NCBI GenBank assembly: GCA_008501635.1
Contig: QQUJ01000018.1
Coordinates: 21,001 to 85,000 of the forward strand
DNA length: 64,000 nucleotides
Origin: Pseudomonadota bacterium
Lineage (GTDB): Bacteria > Pseudomonadota > Gammaproteobacteria > QQUJ01
Direction of reading: 5' to 3'
Under the pieces are notes generated by a model that saw only the letters and a list, made by a program, of their open reading frames with translations, was not told the DNA's origin and did no database searches. This document shows, one piece after another, positions 1 through 10,671 of this stretch (its first letter is position 1; the number at the start of each line of letters is the position of its first letter). The translations under genes and the position numbers were made by a program.

Positions 1-2
1 GC

Positions 3-380
3 CGTTTTCAACGCATTGCGATCGTCGATATTTCCGCCAGGCCAAAACTCAGGAATCACGGCCGCATGGTGCTGATCAATCCAGAGATCATCGAGTGGGA
101 GGGCCTGGCCGTGGGCCGCGAAGGGTGTATGTCGGTACCCGATTACACCGGGAACGTGGTGCGCGCCGAGCGCATTGCGCTCCAGGCGCTGGACGAACGC
201 GGCGAATTGCGCCACTACCGGATGGAGGGGTTCGAAGCGCGTGCCGTGCAGCACGAAATCGACCATCTCGATGGGTTGCTGTTTCTCGATCGCCTGGTCA
301 GCCGCCGCAATGACCTGTTTCGCCGCAAGGTCTATCGGAAACCCAAGGTGCCGGTCAAAGCGGCCCACGGAGGACAATGA
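3..380 (+). CDS. def: Peptide deformylase, 5' end cut off by the window edge
   Basis: Removes the formyl group from the N-terminal methionine of new proteins, using a metal ion at the active site. The reading frame is open from base 3, so the start codon lies outside the window. The family motifs are visible: EGCMSVP (bases 120-140, the EGCLSxP metal-cysteine motif with Met for Leu) and HEIDH (bases 252-266, the HExxH-type zinc/iron site). The ATG at base 66 is internal, because the residues before it (RIAIVDIS, then NHGR) also fit the family. The stop overlaps the start of the next gene as ATGA, suggesting translational coupling. The classic partner fmt is not seen here, so this may be a secondary deformylase paralogue; that last point is inference. 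Confidence 0.9.
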   Translation, partial: RFQRIAIVDISARPKLRNHGRMVLINPEIIEWEGLAVGREGCMSVPDYTGNVVRAERIALQALDERGELRHYRMEGFEARAVQHEIDHLDGLLFLDRLVSRRNDLFRRKVYRKPKVPVKAAHGGQ

Positions 381-1684
381 GCATCACCACCGGTTTGGTA
401 GCCCGGCGCGAAATCTGGGCTTGGGCGAGCTTCGACTTTGCCAACTCCGGTTACACCACGGTGGTGCTGACCGCTGTCTACAACGCCTATTTTGTCGCCG
501 TCATCGCGGGTCCCGCGGCCGGGTTTGCGCCCGGCCAGGGGACGCTGCTGTGGACGCTGGCCATCGGTACCGCCAACGGTTTGGCGTTGCTCACCGCGCC
601 GTTGCTGGGGGCGCTGGCCGATCACGGTGCTCATAAAAAGCGGTTTCTCCTGATTGCGACGCTGGGGTGCGCCCTCTTTACCGCTGCCCTGGGATTGGCG
701 GGGCCCGGCGAGGTGGGCTGGGCGGTGGCGCTGGTGATCGGTTCGGCGTTTATGTTTGCGGTAGGCGAGAATCTGATCGCCGCCTTTCTGCCCGAGATTG
801 CCCCTCCCGAGCAGATGGGTCGCATCTCAGCTTTCGGGTGGGCGATCGGCTACGTTGGGGGCGTGCTGGTACTGGGCGCCTGTCTCGGCTATCTCTTCTG
901 GGCCCGGGGGGCGGGGCACGGGGCCGAGCAGTACGTGCCGGTGATCCTGCTGATCGTCGCGGTCTGTTTTCTCGCGGCCGCCCTTCCGACCTTCCTCTGG
1001 CTACGCGAGCGTGCGGTGCCCGACACGTTGCGGCCGGAGCGGTTCGTGGTCTATTTCGGTGAAGGCTGGCGCCGTGTGGGCCGCACCCTGCACGAGAGGC
1101 ACCGGTTTCGCGATCTGTTCCGGTTTCTCTTCACGCTGGTGCTCTATCACTCGGGTATCGCGACCGTGGTGGTTCTGGCCGCCGTCTACGCACAGGAGGT
1201 GATGGGTTTCGAACAGAGCGAGACCATCGGGCTGATTCTGGTGGTCAACGTTACTGCGGCGGTCGGCGCCTTTGTCTTCGGGCGCGTGCAGGACCGGCTG
1301 GGTTCCCTGCCCACGCTCTCGCTCACGCTGGTGATCTGGATAGCCGCCACGGTACTCGCTTACGCCGGGACTAGCCGCGCCGGATTCTGGGTGGTTGCCA
1401 ATCTGGTGGGCATCGCGATGGGGGCGAGCCAGTCCGCCGGACGCGCCCTGATCGGACAATTCACCCCGCCGCGCCGCACCGCCGAGTTCTTCGGACTGTG
1501 GGGCCTTGCCGTCAAGCTCGCCGCGATAATCGGGCCGGTAAGCTACGGCGTGATCGGCTATCTGACCGGAGGCAATCACCGCCTGGCCATCCTCTCGACC
1601 GTGACCTTCTTCGTGCTCGGTCTGGTATCGCTGTGGGGGATCGATGAACAGCGCGGACGCGCCGCGGCGCGAGCAGATTCTTGA
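377..1684 (+). CDS. MFS transporter, UMF1 / Atg22-like family
   Basis: A 435-residue integral membrane protein with about 12 hydrophobic segments spread over its length. The N-terminus (WAWASFDFANSGYTTVV) matches the WaxyDwANsayatvv signature of UMF1-family major facilitator proteins, the bacterial relatives of the yeast vacuolar amino-acid exporter Atg22. The loop with PEIAPPEQMGRISAFGWA (about residues 140-157) is also typical. The substrate is not known for most bacterial members and cannot be read from the sequence. The start overlaps the deformylase stop by 4 bases and the stop overlaps the next start, so the three genes probably form one transcript. Confidence 0.85.
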   Translation: MSITTGLVARREIWAWASFDFANSGYTTVVLTAVYNAYFVAVIAGPAAGFAPGQGTLLWTLAIGTANGLALLTAPLLGALADHGAHKKRFLLIATLGCALFTAALGLAGPGEVGWAVALVIGSAFMFAVGENLIAAFLPEIAPPEQMGRISAFGWAIGYVGGVLVLGACLGYLFWARGAGHGAEQYVPVILLIVAVCFLAAALPTFLWLRERAVPDTLRPERFVVYFGEGWRRVGRTLHERHRFRDLFRFLFTLVLYHSGIATVVVLAAVYAQEVMGFEQSETIGLILVVNVTAAVGAFVFGRVQDRLGSLPTLSLTLVIWIAATVLAYAGTSRAGFWVVANLVGIAMGASQSAGRALIGQFTPPRRTAEFFGLWGLAVKLAAIIGPVSYGVIGYLTGGNHRLAILSTVTFFVLGLVSLWGIDEQRGRAAARADS

Positions 1685-2430
1685 GTCCAGTGGGTGTGCT
1701 GGTTGGCTTTGCGACGCTGGCCCTGCTGTGCCTTGGGCTGGCATGGATCGCGTTGCCGCGCTGGTTGCACCAGCTGGAATGTCGGGCGGGTACTGACTGG
1801 GGGGCGCGCGGGCTCAATCGCATCGACGGACTGATCCGGCTGTTTTGCCGGCGCTACCACCGGCTGCGTGCGGATACGGTGCCGTTGCCGAGTCACGGCG
1901 GTGCGATCGTCGTTGCCAACCACGTTTCCGGTCTTGATCCGCTGCTGTTGATTGCCTCCTCTCGACGCCCGTTGCGATTCATTATTGCGCGTGAACAGTA
2001 CCAACGGCTTGGGCTGCACTGGCTGTTCCGCTGGGGCGGCTGCATTCCCGTCGATCGCGCGGCGCGCCCGGAGCGCGCGTTGAGAGACGCGCTGCGGGCG
2101 TTGCGTTCCGGCGAGGTAGTCGCGCTCTTTCCCCACGGTGGTATCCATCTGGATCATGAACCGCACCGCAAACTGAAGGGGGGCGTCGCGGCATTGGCCC
2201 GCCTGACGGGGTGCCCGGTGGTGCCGCTGCGCATCGAGGGAGTGCGTGGACAGGGGTTTGTGGTCGCCGCCTTGTGGCTGCGCAGCAGAGCACGCCTACG
2301 GGCCTTTCCGTTACTGCAGTGCGAGGCGGGAGAGGAGCACGCGTTTCTGCATCGATTGGCGGGGCAGATCGAAGGACACTGGCAGCGCCAGCATCGTGGC
2401 CGGCCACCGCAGGGCACCCATGCCTCTTGA
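1681..2430 (+). CDS. PlsC-type 1-acyl-glycerol-3-phosphate acyltransferase family protein
   Basis: A 249-residue membrane-associated acyltransferase-like protein. One hydrophobic N-terminal segment (about residues 3-25) would anchor it. The catalytic HX4D motif is NHVSGLD (His81, Asp86). A later FPHGG stands where many members have FPEG, a change in the substrate-binding motif. The family moves acyl chains onto lysophosphatidic acid or related lipids; the exact acceptor is unclear here. The assigned start is a TTG overlapping the MFS stop codon (TTGA); GTG codons at 1690 and 1696 are alternatives, since no strong ribosome site is seen. The stop codon lies inside the -35 element of the clpB promoter. 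Confidence 0.8.
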   Translation: MSPVGVLVGFATLALLCLGLAWIALPRWLHQLECRAGTDWGARGLNRIDGLIRLFCRRYHRLRADTVPLPSHGGAIVVANHVSGLDPLLLIASSRRPLRFIIAREQYQRLGLHWLFRWGGCIPVDRAARPERALRDALRALRSGEVVALFPHGGIHLDHEPHRKLKGGVAALARLTGCPVVPLRIEGVRGQGFVVAALWLRSRARLRAFPLLQCEAGEEHAFLHRLAGQIEGHWQRQHRGRPPQGTHAS

Positions 2431-2453
2431 ATTCAGGGCGTAAAGCCCTATCT
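2426..2453 (+). promoter_or_regulatory. Sigma-32 (heat-shock) promoter of clpB
   Basis: CTTGAA at 2426-2431 and CCCTATCT at 2446-2453, separated by 14 bases, match the sigma-32 consensus (CTTGAAA, 13-15 bases, CCCCATnT). The site is about 50 bases upstream of the clpB start and overlaps the stop codon of the acyltransferase gene. Confidence 0.75.
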
Positions 2454-2500
2454 GTAGAGTAGATTTCGGCGCACCGAACAGACGACAGAGGGTTTTACGG

Positions 2501-5092
<2,592 letters not shown>

Positions 5093-5100
5093 ACGCGCTG

Positions 5101-5140
5101 AAGGCTCGCCATGGTAGTGAAGAGCGTGGCGAGCCTTTTC
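5101..5140 (+). terminator. Rho-independent terminator of clpB
   Basis: An 11-bp perfect stem (AAGGCTCGCCA at 5101-5111 with TGGCGAGCCTT at 5127-5137), a 15-base loop, and a short T run (TTTT at 5136-5139). It sits 8 bases after the clpB stop and before the convergent HDOD gene. There is no T run on the minus-strand side. Confidence 0.8.
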
Positions 5141-5150
5141 CAAAGGCTGG

Positions 5151-6359
5151 TTACTGGCCGCGCAGGCAGTGGCAGAACTCGTTGGTCCAGATCTGCGCTT
5201 CCAACTGCAGGCGCATCAGATCGAGTCCCTGCAGCGGCAGCGATACGTCGCTCCAGTCGGGCTTTCCATCCTCAGCGCTGATGACCCATTTCAGCAGCTC
5301 CCCGTAGGGGCCTTCGTGGACAAGCAAGGCGCGCACGATCTCTTCGTGGAGATTCAGCGGTGCTATGAACTGCTCCATCTCGCAATCGAAAAGTGCATCG
5401 AGCACCGAGAATAACCCTACCAGATAGTATTGCGGTGCATTGGGACGCTTCAATGCCTGTGCAAGCGTCTCGGCGAGGTGTGCCCGGTAGGCGCCGAGTG
5501 GCAGGATTTCCCGGGGACGGAAATCCACCGAGTTCATTACGATGACGGTGGCCCAGTTCTTTATGCGTTGCAGGCCAAAGAAATTCACACCGTGGTGGAT
5601 GGACTCCACGCGACTGGGTGAAACGAAGAACGCGGAGTTGAGGAGTTTCAGCAGTTTGTAGGTCAATGTTGTATCGCAACTGATGATTCGTTCGACGTCG
5701 TTGACGTCGACGTCGGGATTTTGCAGTTGGGCGAGCAGGCGCAACGATCCAACCTGGCTTGCCGGAAGCGAGCGCTGCGCTTTGACCTCGGGACGTTTCC
5801 AGAACCGGCCGGAGAACCACGTCGTGGAAGGGTTCTCGACGCAGCCCTGAAACTCTTCCCGGGTATCGATCTGGGTCGACCATAAAGGCGCATGTGCTGG
5901 AGAACCTGTGGTGTCTGACGCGGAGGTTTTCCCCTTGACTGCCCAGAATTTCGGTTTCAACTCCATCTCGCCCGGTCCGGTTCCACGGTCCAGGATGTAT
6001 TCAAAACCTTGTTGAGCGAGCGTGGCAAGGGATCCGCGATAGTCGTCAATTGCGGTTTTGCCACCTTTGATACGCAGAATCTTTGTGGGCAGAGGCCAGG
6101 GCAGGTCGAGCAGTGCGTCCAGGGACTGCGCAGGTACATCCACAACGGTCGGTAGTGTCCCGAAAACCGGGTCTTCGGTTACCTCGTTGAGCAGCCGCAA
6201 ACCCTGTTCGAGCGCCGCGGGTGTGAATGGCGATTGTGGATCGCATGATAGAAAAGTGAGCGCTGTTGCAACCATCTCCAACTCCCGGTTGAAGATGGGC
6301 TCCCTGCGAAGGACGCCGCACGATGGAATATTCTCTTGTGATTCGCCCATGTTGGCCAC
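5151..6359 (-). CDS. HDOD-domain signalling protein with degenerate EAL domain (YuxH-like)
   Basis: A 402-residue protein. The C-terminal half (about 200-402) is an HDOD domain, recognisable from VGSLRLLAQLQNPDVD, ISCDTTLTYKLLKLLNS and SIHHGVNFFGLQRIKNW. The N-terminal half resembles the EAL half of the bacterial EAL-HDOD family: it opens with REPIFNREL, and FSGRFWKRPEV matches the end of EAL domains. The catalytic Glu is missing, because ATALTF stands where xELLFR is expected, so cyclic-di-GMP hydrolysis is unlikely. Such proteins are thought to act as signalling scaffolds. The assigned start is GTG 6359; ATG 6350 is an alternative, with no clear ribosome site for either. It lies next to polysaccharide precursor genes on the same strand. 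Confidence 0.8.
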   Translation of the reverse strand: MANMGESQENIPSCGVLRREPIFNRELEMVATALTFLSCDPQSPFTPAALEQGLRLLNEVTEDPVFGTLPTVVDVPAQSLDALLDLPWPLPTKILRIKGGKTAIDDYRGSLATLAQQGFEYILDRGTGPGEMELKPKFWAVKGKTSASDTTGSPAHAPLWSTQIDTREEFQGCVENPSTTWFSGRFWKRPEVKAQRSLPASQVGSLRLLAQLQNPDVDVNDVERIISCDTTLTYKLLKLLNSAFFVSPSRVESIHHGVNFFGLQRIKNWATVIVMNSVDFRPREILPLGAYRAHLAETLAQALKRPNAPQYYLVGLFSVLDALFDCEMEQFIAPLNLHEEIVRALLVHEGPYGELLKWVISAEDGKPDWSDVSLPLQGLDLMRLQLEAQIWTNEFCHCLRGQ

Positions 6360-6467
6360 AGTGATCGAGGAGTGTTGGGGGAGGTATACCGCAAAGGGAT
6401 GGACGTTTCCACTGTGTGGATCACTTGGCTGGGGATTGTTCTTCGCCAGGTGCTTGCGCCGACCTAC

Positions 6468-7478
6468 TTAACTGTTGCCGTAATAGTCCAGATACCAGTC
6501 GACAAATGCCTTGATGCCGGCCTCGACCTGTGTGTCGGGCTTGAAGCCGACACCCGCCTCCAGGGCGGTGGTATCCGCGAGCGTCGCAGGAACATCCCCA
6601 GGCTGCATGGGCAGCAAATCCAGTTGAGCCTTTTTGCCCAAGCATTTCTCCAGTGTCTCGATGTAGTGCATCAGCGACACCGACTGGTTGTTGCCGATAT
6701 TGAATACGCGCCATGGCGCGTAGCTGGTGGCCGGATCGGGCGCGTCACTCGACCACTCGGGATTGGCAGCGGCGGTGCTGTCGATGGTGCGAACGATACC
6801 TTCGACGATGTCGTCGATGTAGGTGAAGTCGCGTACCATCTGGCCGCGGTTGAAAACCGGAATGGGTTCGCCGGCCAGGATACCTTTGGTGAATTTGAAC
6901 AGGGCCATGTCGGGTCGTCCCCAAGGCCCGTAAACGGTAAAGAAGCGCAACCCGGTGCTGGGCAGCTTGAAGAGGTGAGCATAGCTGTGTGCCATCACTT
7001 CATTGGCTTTTTTGGTGGCGGCGTAGAGCGATACCTGGTGATTGCAGCCGTCGTGTTCGGAAAACGGCTGCTGGGTGTTGGCACCATACACGGAGCTGGT
7101 GGAGGCGTAGACCAGGTGTTCGACCGCAGTGTGTCGGCAACCCTCAAGAATATTTCCAAAGCCGACAAGATTGCTATCGATGTAGGCGTAGGGGTTCTCG
7201 ATCGAGTAACGCACCCCGGCCTGTGCTGCGAGATGCATCACGCGATCGAAGCGCTCTGCCGCGAACAACCTGGCCATTCCTTCACGGTCTTCGATATCGA
7301 GTTTGACGAAACGGAACCGATCATTGCCGGCCAGGCGCTTGAGTCGGGTCTCCTTCAAAGAGACGTCGTAATAGTCGTTCAGGTTGTCGAGGCCGACGAC
7401 CTCGTCGCCACGCTCGACAAGGCGCAGAGACAGGGCGTTACCGATGAAACCTGCCGCGCCGGTGATCAGTATCTTCAT
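6468..7478 (-). CDS. UDP-glucuronate 4-epimerase (NAD-dependent SDR epimerase)
   Basis: A 336-residue extended short-chain dehydrogenase that interconverts UDP-glucuronate and UDP-galacturonate. The NAD-binding GAAGFIG motif is at residues 7-13, STSSVYG at about 126-132 and the catalytic YxxxK pair at Tyr152 and Lys156. The opening [13 protein letters not shown] and [12 protein letters not shown] segments are characteristic of the CapI/LspL/GAE group rather than GalE. It lies 27 bases downstream of a nucleotide-sugar dehydrogenase on the same strand, so the two likely form an operon feeding acidic sugars into a surface polysaccharide. Confidence 0.88.
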   Translation of the reverse strand: MKILITGAAGFIGNALSLRLVERGDEVVGLDNLNDYYDVSLKETRLKRLAGNDRFRFVKLDIEDREGMARLFAAERFDRVMHLAAQAGVRYSIENPYAYIDSNLVGFGNILEGCRHTAVEHLVYASTSSVYGANTQQPFSEHDGCNHQVSLYAATKKANEVMAHSYAHLFKLPSTGLRFFTVYGPWGRPDMALFKFTKGILAGEPIPVFNRGQMVRDFTYIDDIVEGIVRTIDSTAAANPEWSSDAPDPATSYAPWRVFNIGNNQSVSLMHYIETLEKCLGKKAQLDLLPMQPGDVPATLADTTALEAGVGFKPDTQVEAGIKAFVDWYLDYYGNS

Positions 7479-7505
7479 AGCGATAATCTCAATTTTGATC
7501 GGGGA

Positions 7506-8786
7506 TCAGAGGCGCCACACCGAAAAACCCATCTGCTCAAGGGCCTCGCGGTCAAGGGCGGATTTGACATCGACAAAGGCAGCCGGACTTGCTGCTAAAG
7601 CCTGAAAATCGGACAGCGGTAGCTGCAGGTAGTGTGCGTGAGCGACACACAGCACGATGGCCTGCAGATCTTTCAGATCCTCCCATTTCGCAAGTTGCAG
7701 CCCGTACTCGTGCTGTACCTCGTGTGGGTCGGCCATGGGATCGTGGACCAGGACATTGACGCCAAAAGACTGCAGCTCCTCCACGACGTCTATGACACGG
7801 GAGTTGCGCGTATCGGGGCAGTTCTCTTTGAATGTTACCCCGAGTACCGCAATTCGCGAGTCCTTGACGCAGTGCCCGTTTTTTATGACCTGCTTGATCG
7901 CCTGTTCAGCAACGAACTTGCCCATGCTGTCGTTGATATGCCGGCCGGCCAGAATCACCTGCGGGTGATAGCCCACCATCTCGGCCTTGTGCGTCAAATA
8001 GTAGGGATCGACCCCGATGCAGTGTCCGCCAACCAGCCCCGGACGGAAGGGCAGAAAGTTCCATTTGGTGCCTGCTGCCTGCAGCACCTCCGTGGTATCG
8101 AGGTCCAGTTTGCTAAAGATGAGCGCCAATTCATTCATCAGGGCGATGTTGAGATCACGCTGGGTGTTCTCAATGACCTTGGCCGCCTCGGCCACTTTGA
8201 TGCTGGATGCACGATGTACGCCCGCGGTGACGACCTGCTCGTAAAGCTGCGCAACCTTTTCCAGGGTTGCCGCATCGTCACCCGATACCACTTTAACAAT
8301 CGTCTCGAGGCGGTGCTCCTGGTCGCCCGGATTGATGCGCTCGGGTGAATAACCGACATGGAAGTCTTCCATCCAGCGCAACCCTGAATTCTGTTCCAGC
8401 ACCGGGACGCAGATCTCCTCCGTTGCGCCTGGATAGACGGTGGACTCATAGATGACCGTGGCGCCGCGGCGCATATGCTGGCCCACGGTGCGGCTGGCCG
8501 CTATCAGAGGAGAGAAGTCGGGTTGATGGGCGCTGCCGATAGGGGTGGGCACCGCTACGATAATGAGTTCAGCCTCGCTGAGTATCGCCGGGTCGGTCGA
8601 GCAGCGCAGCCGCTTTGCCGCACGCAGCGACTCCTCGCTCACCTCTCCGGTAGGGTCGCAATAGCGCAGATAGCTTTCGACCTTGGCGGTGTTGGGATCA
8701 AAACCCACGGTGGGGCGAAGCTTGCCGAGCGCGACCGCCAAAGGCAGCCCTACATAGCCGAGACCAACGACGGCAACGGTTTCCAT
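7506..8786 (-). CDS. tviB: Nucleotide sugar dehydrogenase, TviB/WbpO-type (UDP-GalNAc/GlcNAc 6-dehydrogenase)
   Basis: A 426-residue NAD-dependent enzyme that oxidises the C6 hydroxyl of a UDP-sugar to a uronic acid. The N-terminal Rossmann motif is GLGYVGLPLA (residues 8-17), the catalytic cysteine is Cys256 in GGHCIGVDPYYL, and NTQRDLNIALMNEL is the central helix of the family. FHVGYSPERINPGD and the VDPYYL context fit the UDP-N-acetylhexosamine dehydrogenase branch (TviB, WbpO, WbpA-like) better than plain UDP-glucose dehydrogenases. Substrate choice remains inference. A candidate promoter with an extended -10 lies about 115 bases upstream. Confidence 0.88.
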   Translation of the reverse strand: METVAVVGLGYVGLPLAVALGKLRPTVGFDPNTAKVESYLRYCDPTGEVSEESLRAAKRLRCSTDPAILSEAELIIVAVPTPIGSAHQPDFSPLIAASRTVGQHMRRGATVIYESTVYPGATEEICVPVLEQNSGLRWMEDFHVGYSPERINPGDQEHRLETIVKVVSGDDAATLEKVAQLYEQVVTAGVHRASSIKVAEAAKVIENTQRDLNIALMNELALIFSKLDLDTTEVLQAAGTKWNFLPFRPGLVGGHCIGVDPYYLTHKAEMVGYHPQVILAGRHINDSMGKFVAEQAIKQVIKNGHCVKDSRIAVLGVTFKENCPDTRNSRVIDVVEELQSFGVNVLVHDPMADPHEVQHEYGLQLAKWEDLKDLQAIVLCVAHAHYLQLPLSDFQALAASPAAFVDVKSALDREALEQMGFSVWRL

Positions 8787-9158
8787 GGCGAATAATTCCT
8801 CTCCAGCATCGTTTTCAAAGGCTCTTTAGAGTTGGAGACTGAAGGAACGTAATGTTTTTTCCAGCCTCGCTTTTCGAGCGGTTTCTACAAAGAGCGGCGA
8901 TTATAGCAACTGGGATGCAGAAAACATCGGTGAATACACCTGTGATCAATCAGTTTGTCTGATGCCAGCTGCCACTTGGCTAATGGTCAGATCGTTTAAA
9001 CAGCAAGATTTTGGGCAGGGTAGAGAACGGTTCTTGTATCGTCAGTCAAGATTAGATACGTTCGACTGGCTCAGGGCCTGTTAACACTATGCGGATGCCC
9101 GGTGTTGGCCCTCTTGATGAGACCAGACAAAACGCAGGGTCGATCAGCGGGAGTTAGT
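8787..9158. other. 372-bp intergenic region between divergent genes
   Basis: It separates the minus-strand tviB from the plus-strand small gene at 9159. Apart from the extended -10 element at 8900-8908 it holds no convincing ORF or RNA gene. An ATG-led frame from 9102 runs into the small gene, but the GTG at 9159 has the better ribosome site. It is visibly less GC-rich than its neighbours, as expected for a regulatory gap. Confidence 0.5.
8900..8908 (-). promoter_or_regulatory. Candidate extended -10 promoter for tviB and epimerase genes
   Basis: Read on the minus strand, TGCTATAAT (8908 to 8900) is a perfect extended -10 element (TGn plus TATAAT). No good -35 is seen, as is common for extended -10 promoters. 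Transcription would give a leader of roughly 105 bases before the dehydrogenase start. Confidence 0.5.
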
Positions 9159-9536
9159 GTGGAAGACGACAATCTCGAACCCTCAGGCGCGGATCTTCAG
9201 CTGGAAGCCGAGATTCCGAAGCCGCGCGCGCGGAGCGGCAAGCGCTTGCCCGCCGAGGGCCCCGTGGTGATTCAACCTTTGCAGTGGTTGCTCGAGGATC
9301 GTCGTCCGGAAGGTTATGTCCAGACGACGGATTTGCGACTGCGGGCCAAGGCGCTGGGCGTGCGTTATCAGGATGTCATCCCCCCCTACTTGCGCCGCCC
9401 GTGGCGAGGATTGCTGAAAAAGGCCAAAACCCGCGGTTTGACTGAGGCCGAGTGCCGCCGGGTCAGTGAGTACTCCATCATCATTGCGCATAAATTGCGT
9501 AAAGCTATCGAACTGCGAACACCGCCCAAGGAGTAG
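9159..9536 (+). CDS. Hypothetical protein, 125 residues, unrecognised
   Basis: I do not recognise this family. The GTG start at 9159 is preceded by GGGAG at 9149-9153 with 5 bases between; an ATG at 9102 would add 19 residues with no good ribosome site. The first 35 residues are polar, acidic and then basic (EDDNLEP, then PRARSGKRLP) and look disordered. The rest is a compact basic domain, with LRAKALGVRYQDVIPPYLRRPWRGLLKKAKTRG cut by prolines, then a long C-terminal helix ending KLRKAIELR. No signal peptide or membrane segment is seen. It lies alone between divergent tviB and convergent galE. A DNA- or RNA-binding role would fit the charge, but that is speculation. Confidence 0.65.
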   Translation: MEDDNLEPSGADLQLEAEIPKPRARSGKRLPAEGPVVIQPLQWLLEDRRPEGYVQTTDLRLRAKALGVRYQDVIPPYLRRPWRGLLKKAKTRGLTEAECRRVSEYSIIIAHKLRKAIELRTPPKE

Positions 9537-9550
9537 CGGCGCAAAGCGTA

Positions 9551-10537
9551 TCAGTCGGTGTTCAGTTTCTTCTCCCAGGCCAGCGATGTGCGGACGATGG
9601 TTTCCAGCGAGTCGTAGCGGGGAGACCAACCCAGGACCTTTCGCACCCGATTGGCTTTCGCGACCAGTGTAGCGGGGTCACCTGCACGCCGCGGTTGTTC
9701 ATTGACGGGTAAGGCGTGCCCCGCGACTTTTTCGACCATCCCAATCACTTCGCGCACGCTGTAGCCGTGACCGTAGCCGCAGTTCAACGTCGTGGAGAGC
9801 CCTCCTTTACGAAGATAGTCCACAGCCTTGAGATGGGCGTCGGCAAGATCCTCGACATGGATATAGTCCCGTACGCCGGTTCCGTCCGGGGTTGCGTAGT
9901 CGGTACCGAAGACCGCCAACTGCTTGCGTTTGCCTACGGCCGCTTCGCAGGCGACTTTGACCAGCAGAGTGGCCTTGGGCGTCGACTGTCCGATACGGGC
10001 CTGAGGATCGCAACCTGCAACATTGAAGTAGCGCAGCGCGACGTAGCGCAGATCGGTGGCCGCAGCGAGGTCACGCAGCATCCATTCGCTCATTAGTTTC
10101 GAGGTGCCGTAGGGGTTGATGGGAGCGGTGGGGGAACTTTCTTCCGCGAGCCCGTCGGGCGGTATGCCGTAGACCGCGGCGGTGGAGGAGAAAACAAAGT
10201 GGCTCACACCGGTTTCGCTGCAGCACTGCAGGAGGTTGCGGGTCGAACAGGTGTTGTTGCCGTAATACTTGAGTGGATCGGCGACGGATTCGGGAACGAT
10301 GGTATGCGCGGCGAAGTGCAGTACGGTTTCGACATCGTGCTCACGCAGAAGTCTCAGTACCGTTGCTCGATCGCCGGTATCACCGACAATCAGTTCGCCA
10401 TGCAGCACGGCATCGCGCCGGCCGGTCGACAGATTGTCGAGAATAACCAACCGTTCGCCGCGTTCCCCCAATTGCCTGACCACATGACTGCCGATGTAGC
10501 CGGCACCACCTGTGACTAGAATACCGCGCTGCCCCAC
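9551..10537 (-). CDS. galE: UDP-glucose 4-epimerase
   Basis: A 328-residue SDR enzyme that interconverts UDP-glucose and UDP-galactose. The NAD motif GGAGYIGSH begins at residue 10; the SSTAAVYG segment and the catalytic pair Tyr143 and Lys147 (YGTSK) follow. NVAGCDP and VRDYIHVEDLADAH are classic GalE segments. The start chosen is GTG at 10537, because GGAGAGGAG sits 6 bases upstream and the length then equals the family norm; the open frame extends 21 codons further without support. It is divergent from manC and convergent with the small unknown gene. Confidence 0.93.
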   Translation of the reverse strand: MGQRGILVTGGAGYIGSHVVRQLGERGERLVILDNLSTGRRDAVLHGELIVGDTGDRATVLRLLREHDVETVLHFAAHTIVPESVADPLKYYGNNTCSTRNLLQCCSETGVSHFVFSSTAAVYGIPPDGLAEESSPTAPINPYGTSKLMSEWMLRDLAAATDLRYVALRYFNVAGCDPQARIGQSTPKATLLVKVACEAAVGKRKQLAVFGTDYATPDGTGVRDYIHVEDLADAHLKAVDYLRKGGLSTTLNCGYGHGYSVREVIGMVEKVAGHALPVNEQPRRAGDPATLVAKANRVRKVLGWSPRYDSLETIVRTSLAWEKKLNTD

Positions 10538-10620
10538 GTGTCGCTCCTCTCCAGGATCGCGGTTCAAGCGCCGCGAGCGCCCGAGTGTAACCCAGGCCAT
10601 CCGGCAGGCGCGACCCTGGT

Positions 10621-10648
10621 TATAATGGCGTTGGCTCCACTGGAGCCA
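10621..10648 (+). promoter_or_regulatory. manC -10 element and adjoining 17-bp palindrome
   Basis: TATAAT at 10621-10626 is a perfect -10 box about 45 bases before the manC start; the -35 is weak. A perfect inverted repeat, TGGCTCCA-C-TGGAGCCA (10632-10648), covers the expected transcription start. It could be an operator or a 5' leader hairpin. Confidence 0.5.
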
Positions 10649-10671
10649 TCCAAAAAAAGGAAGTCGTAATC

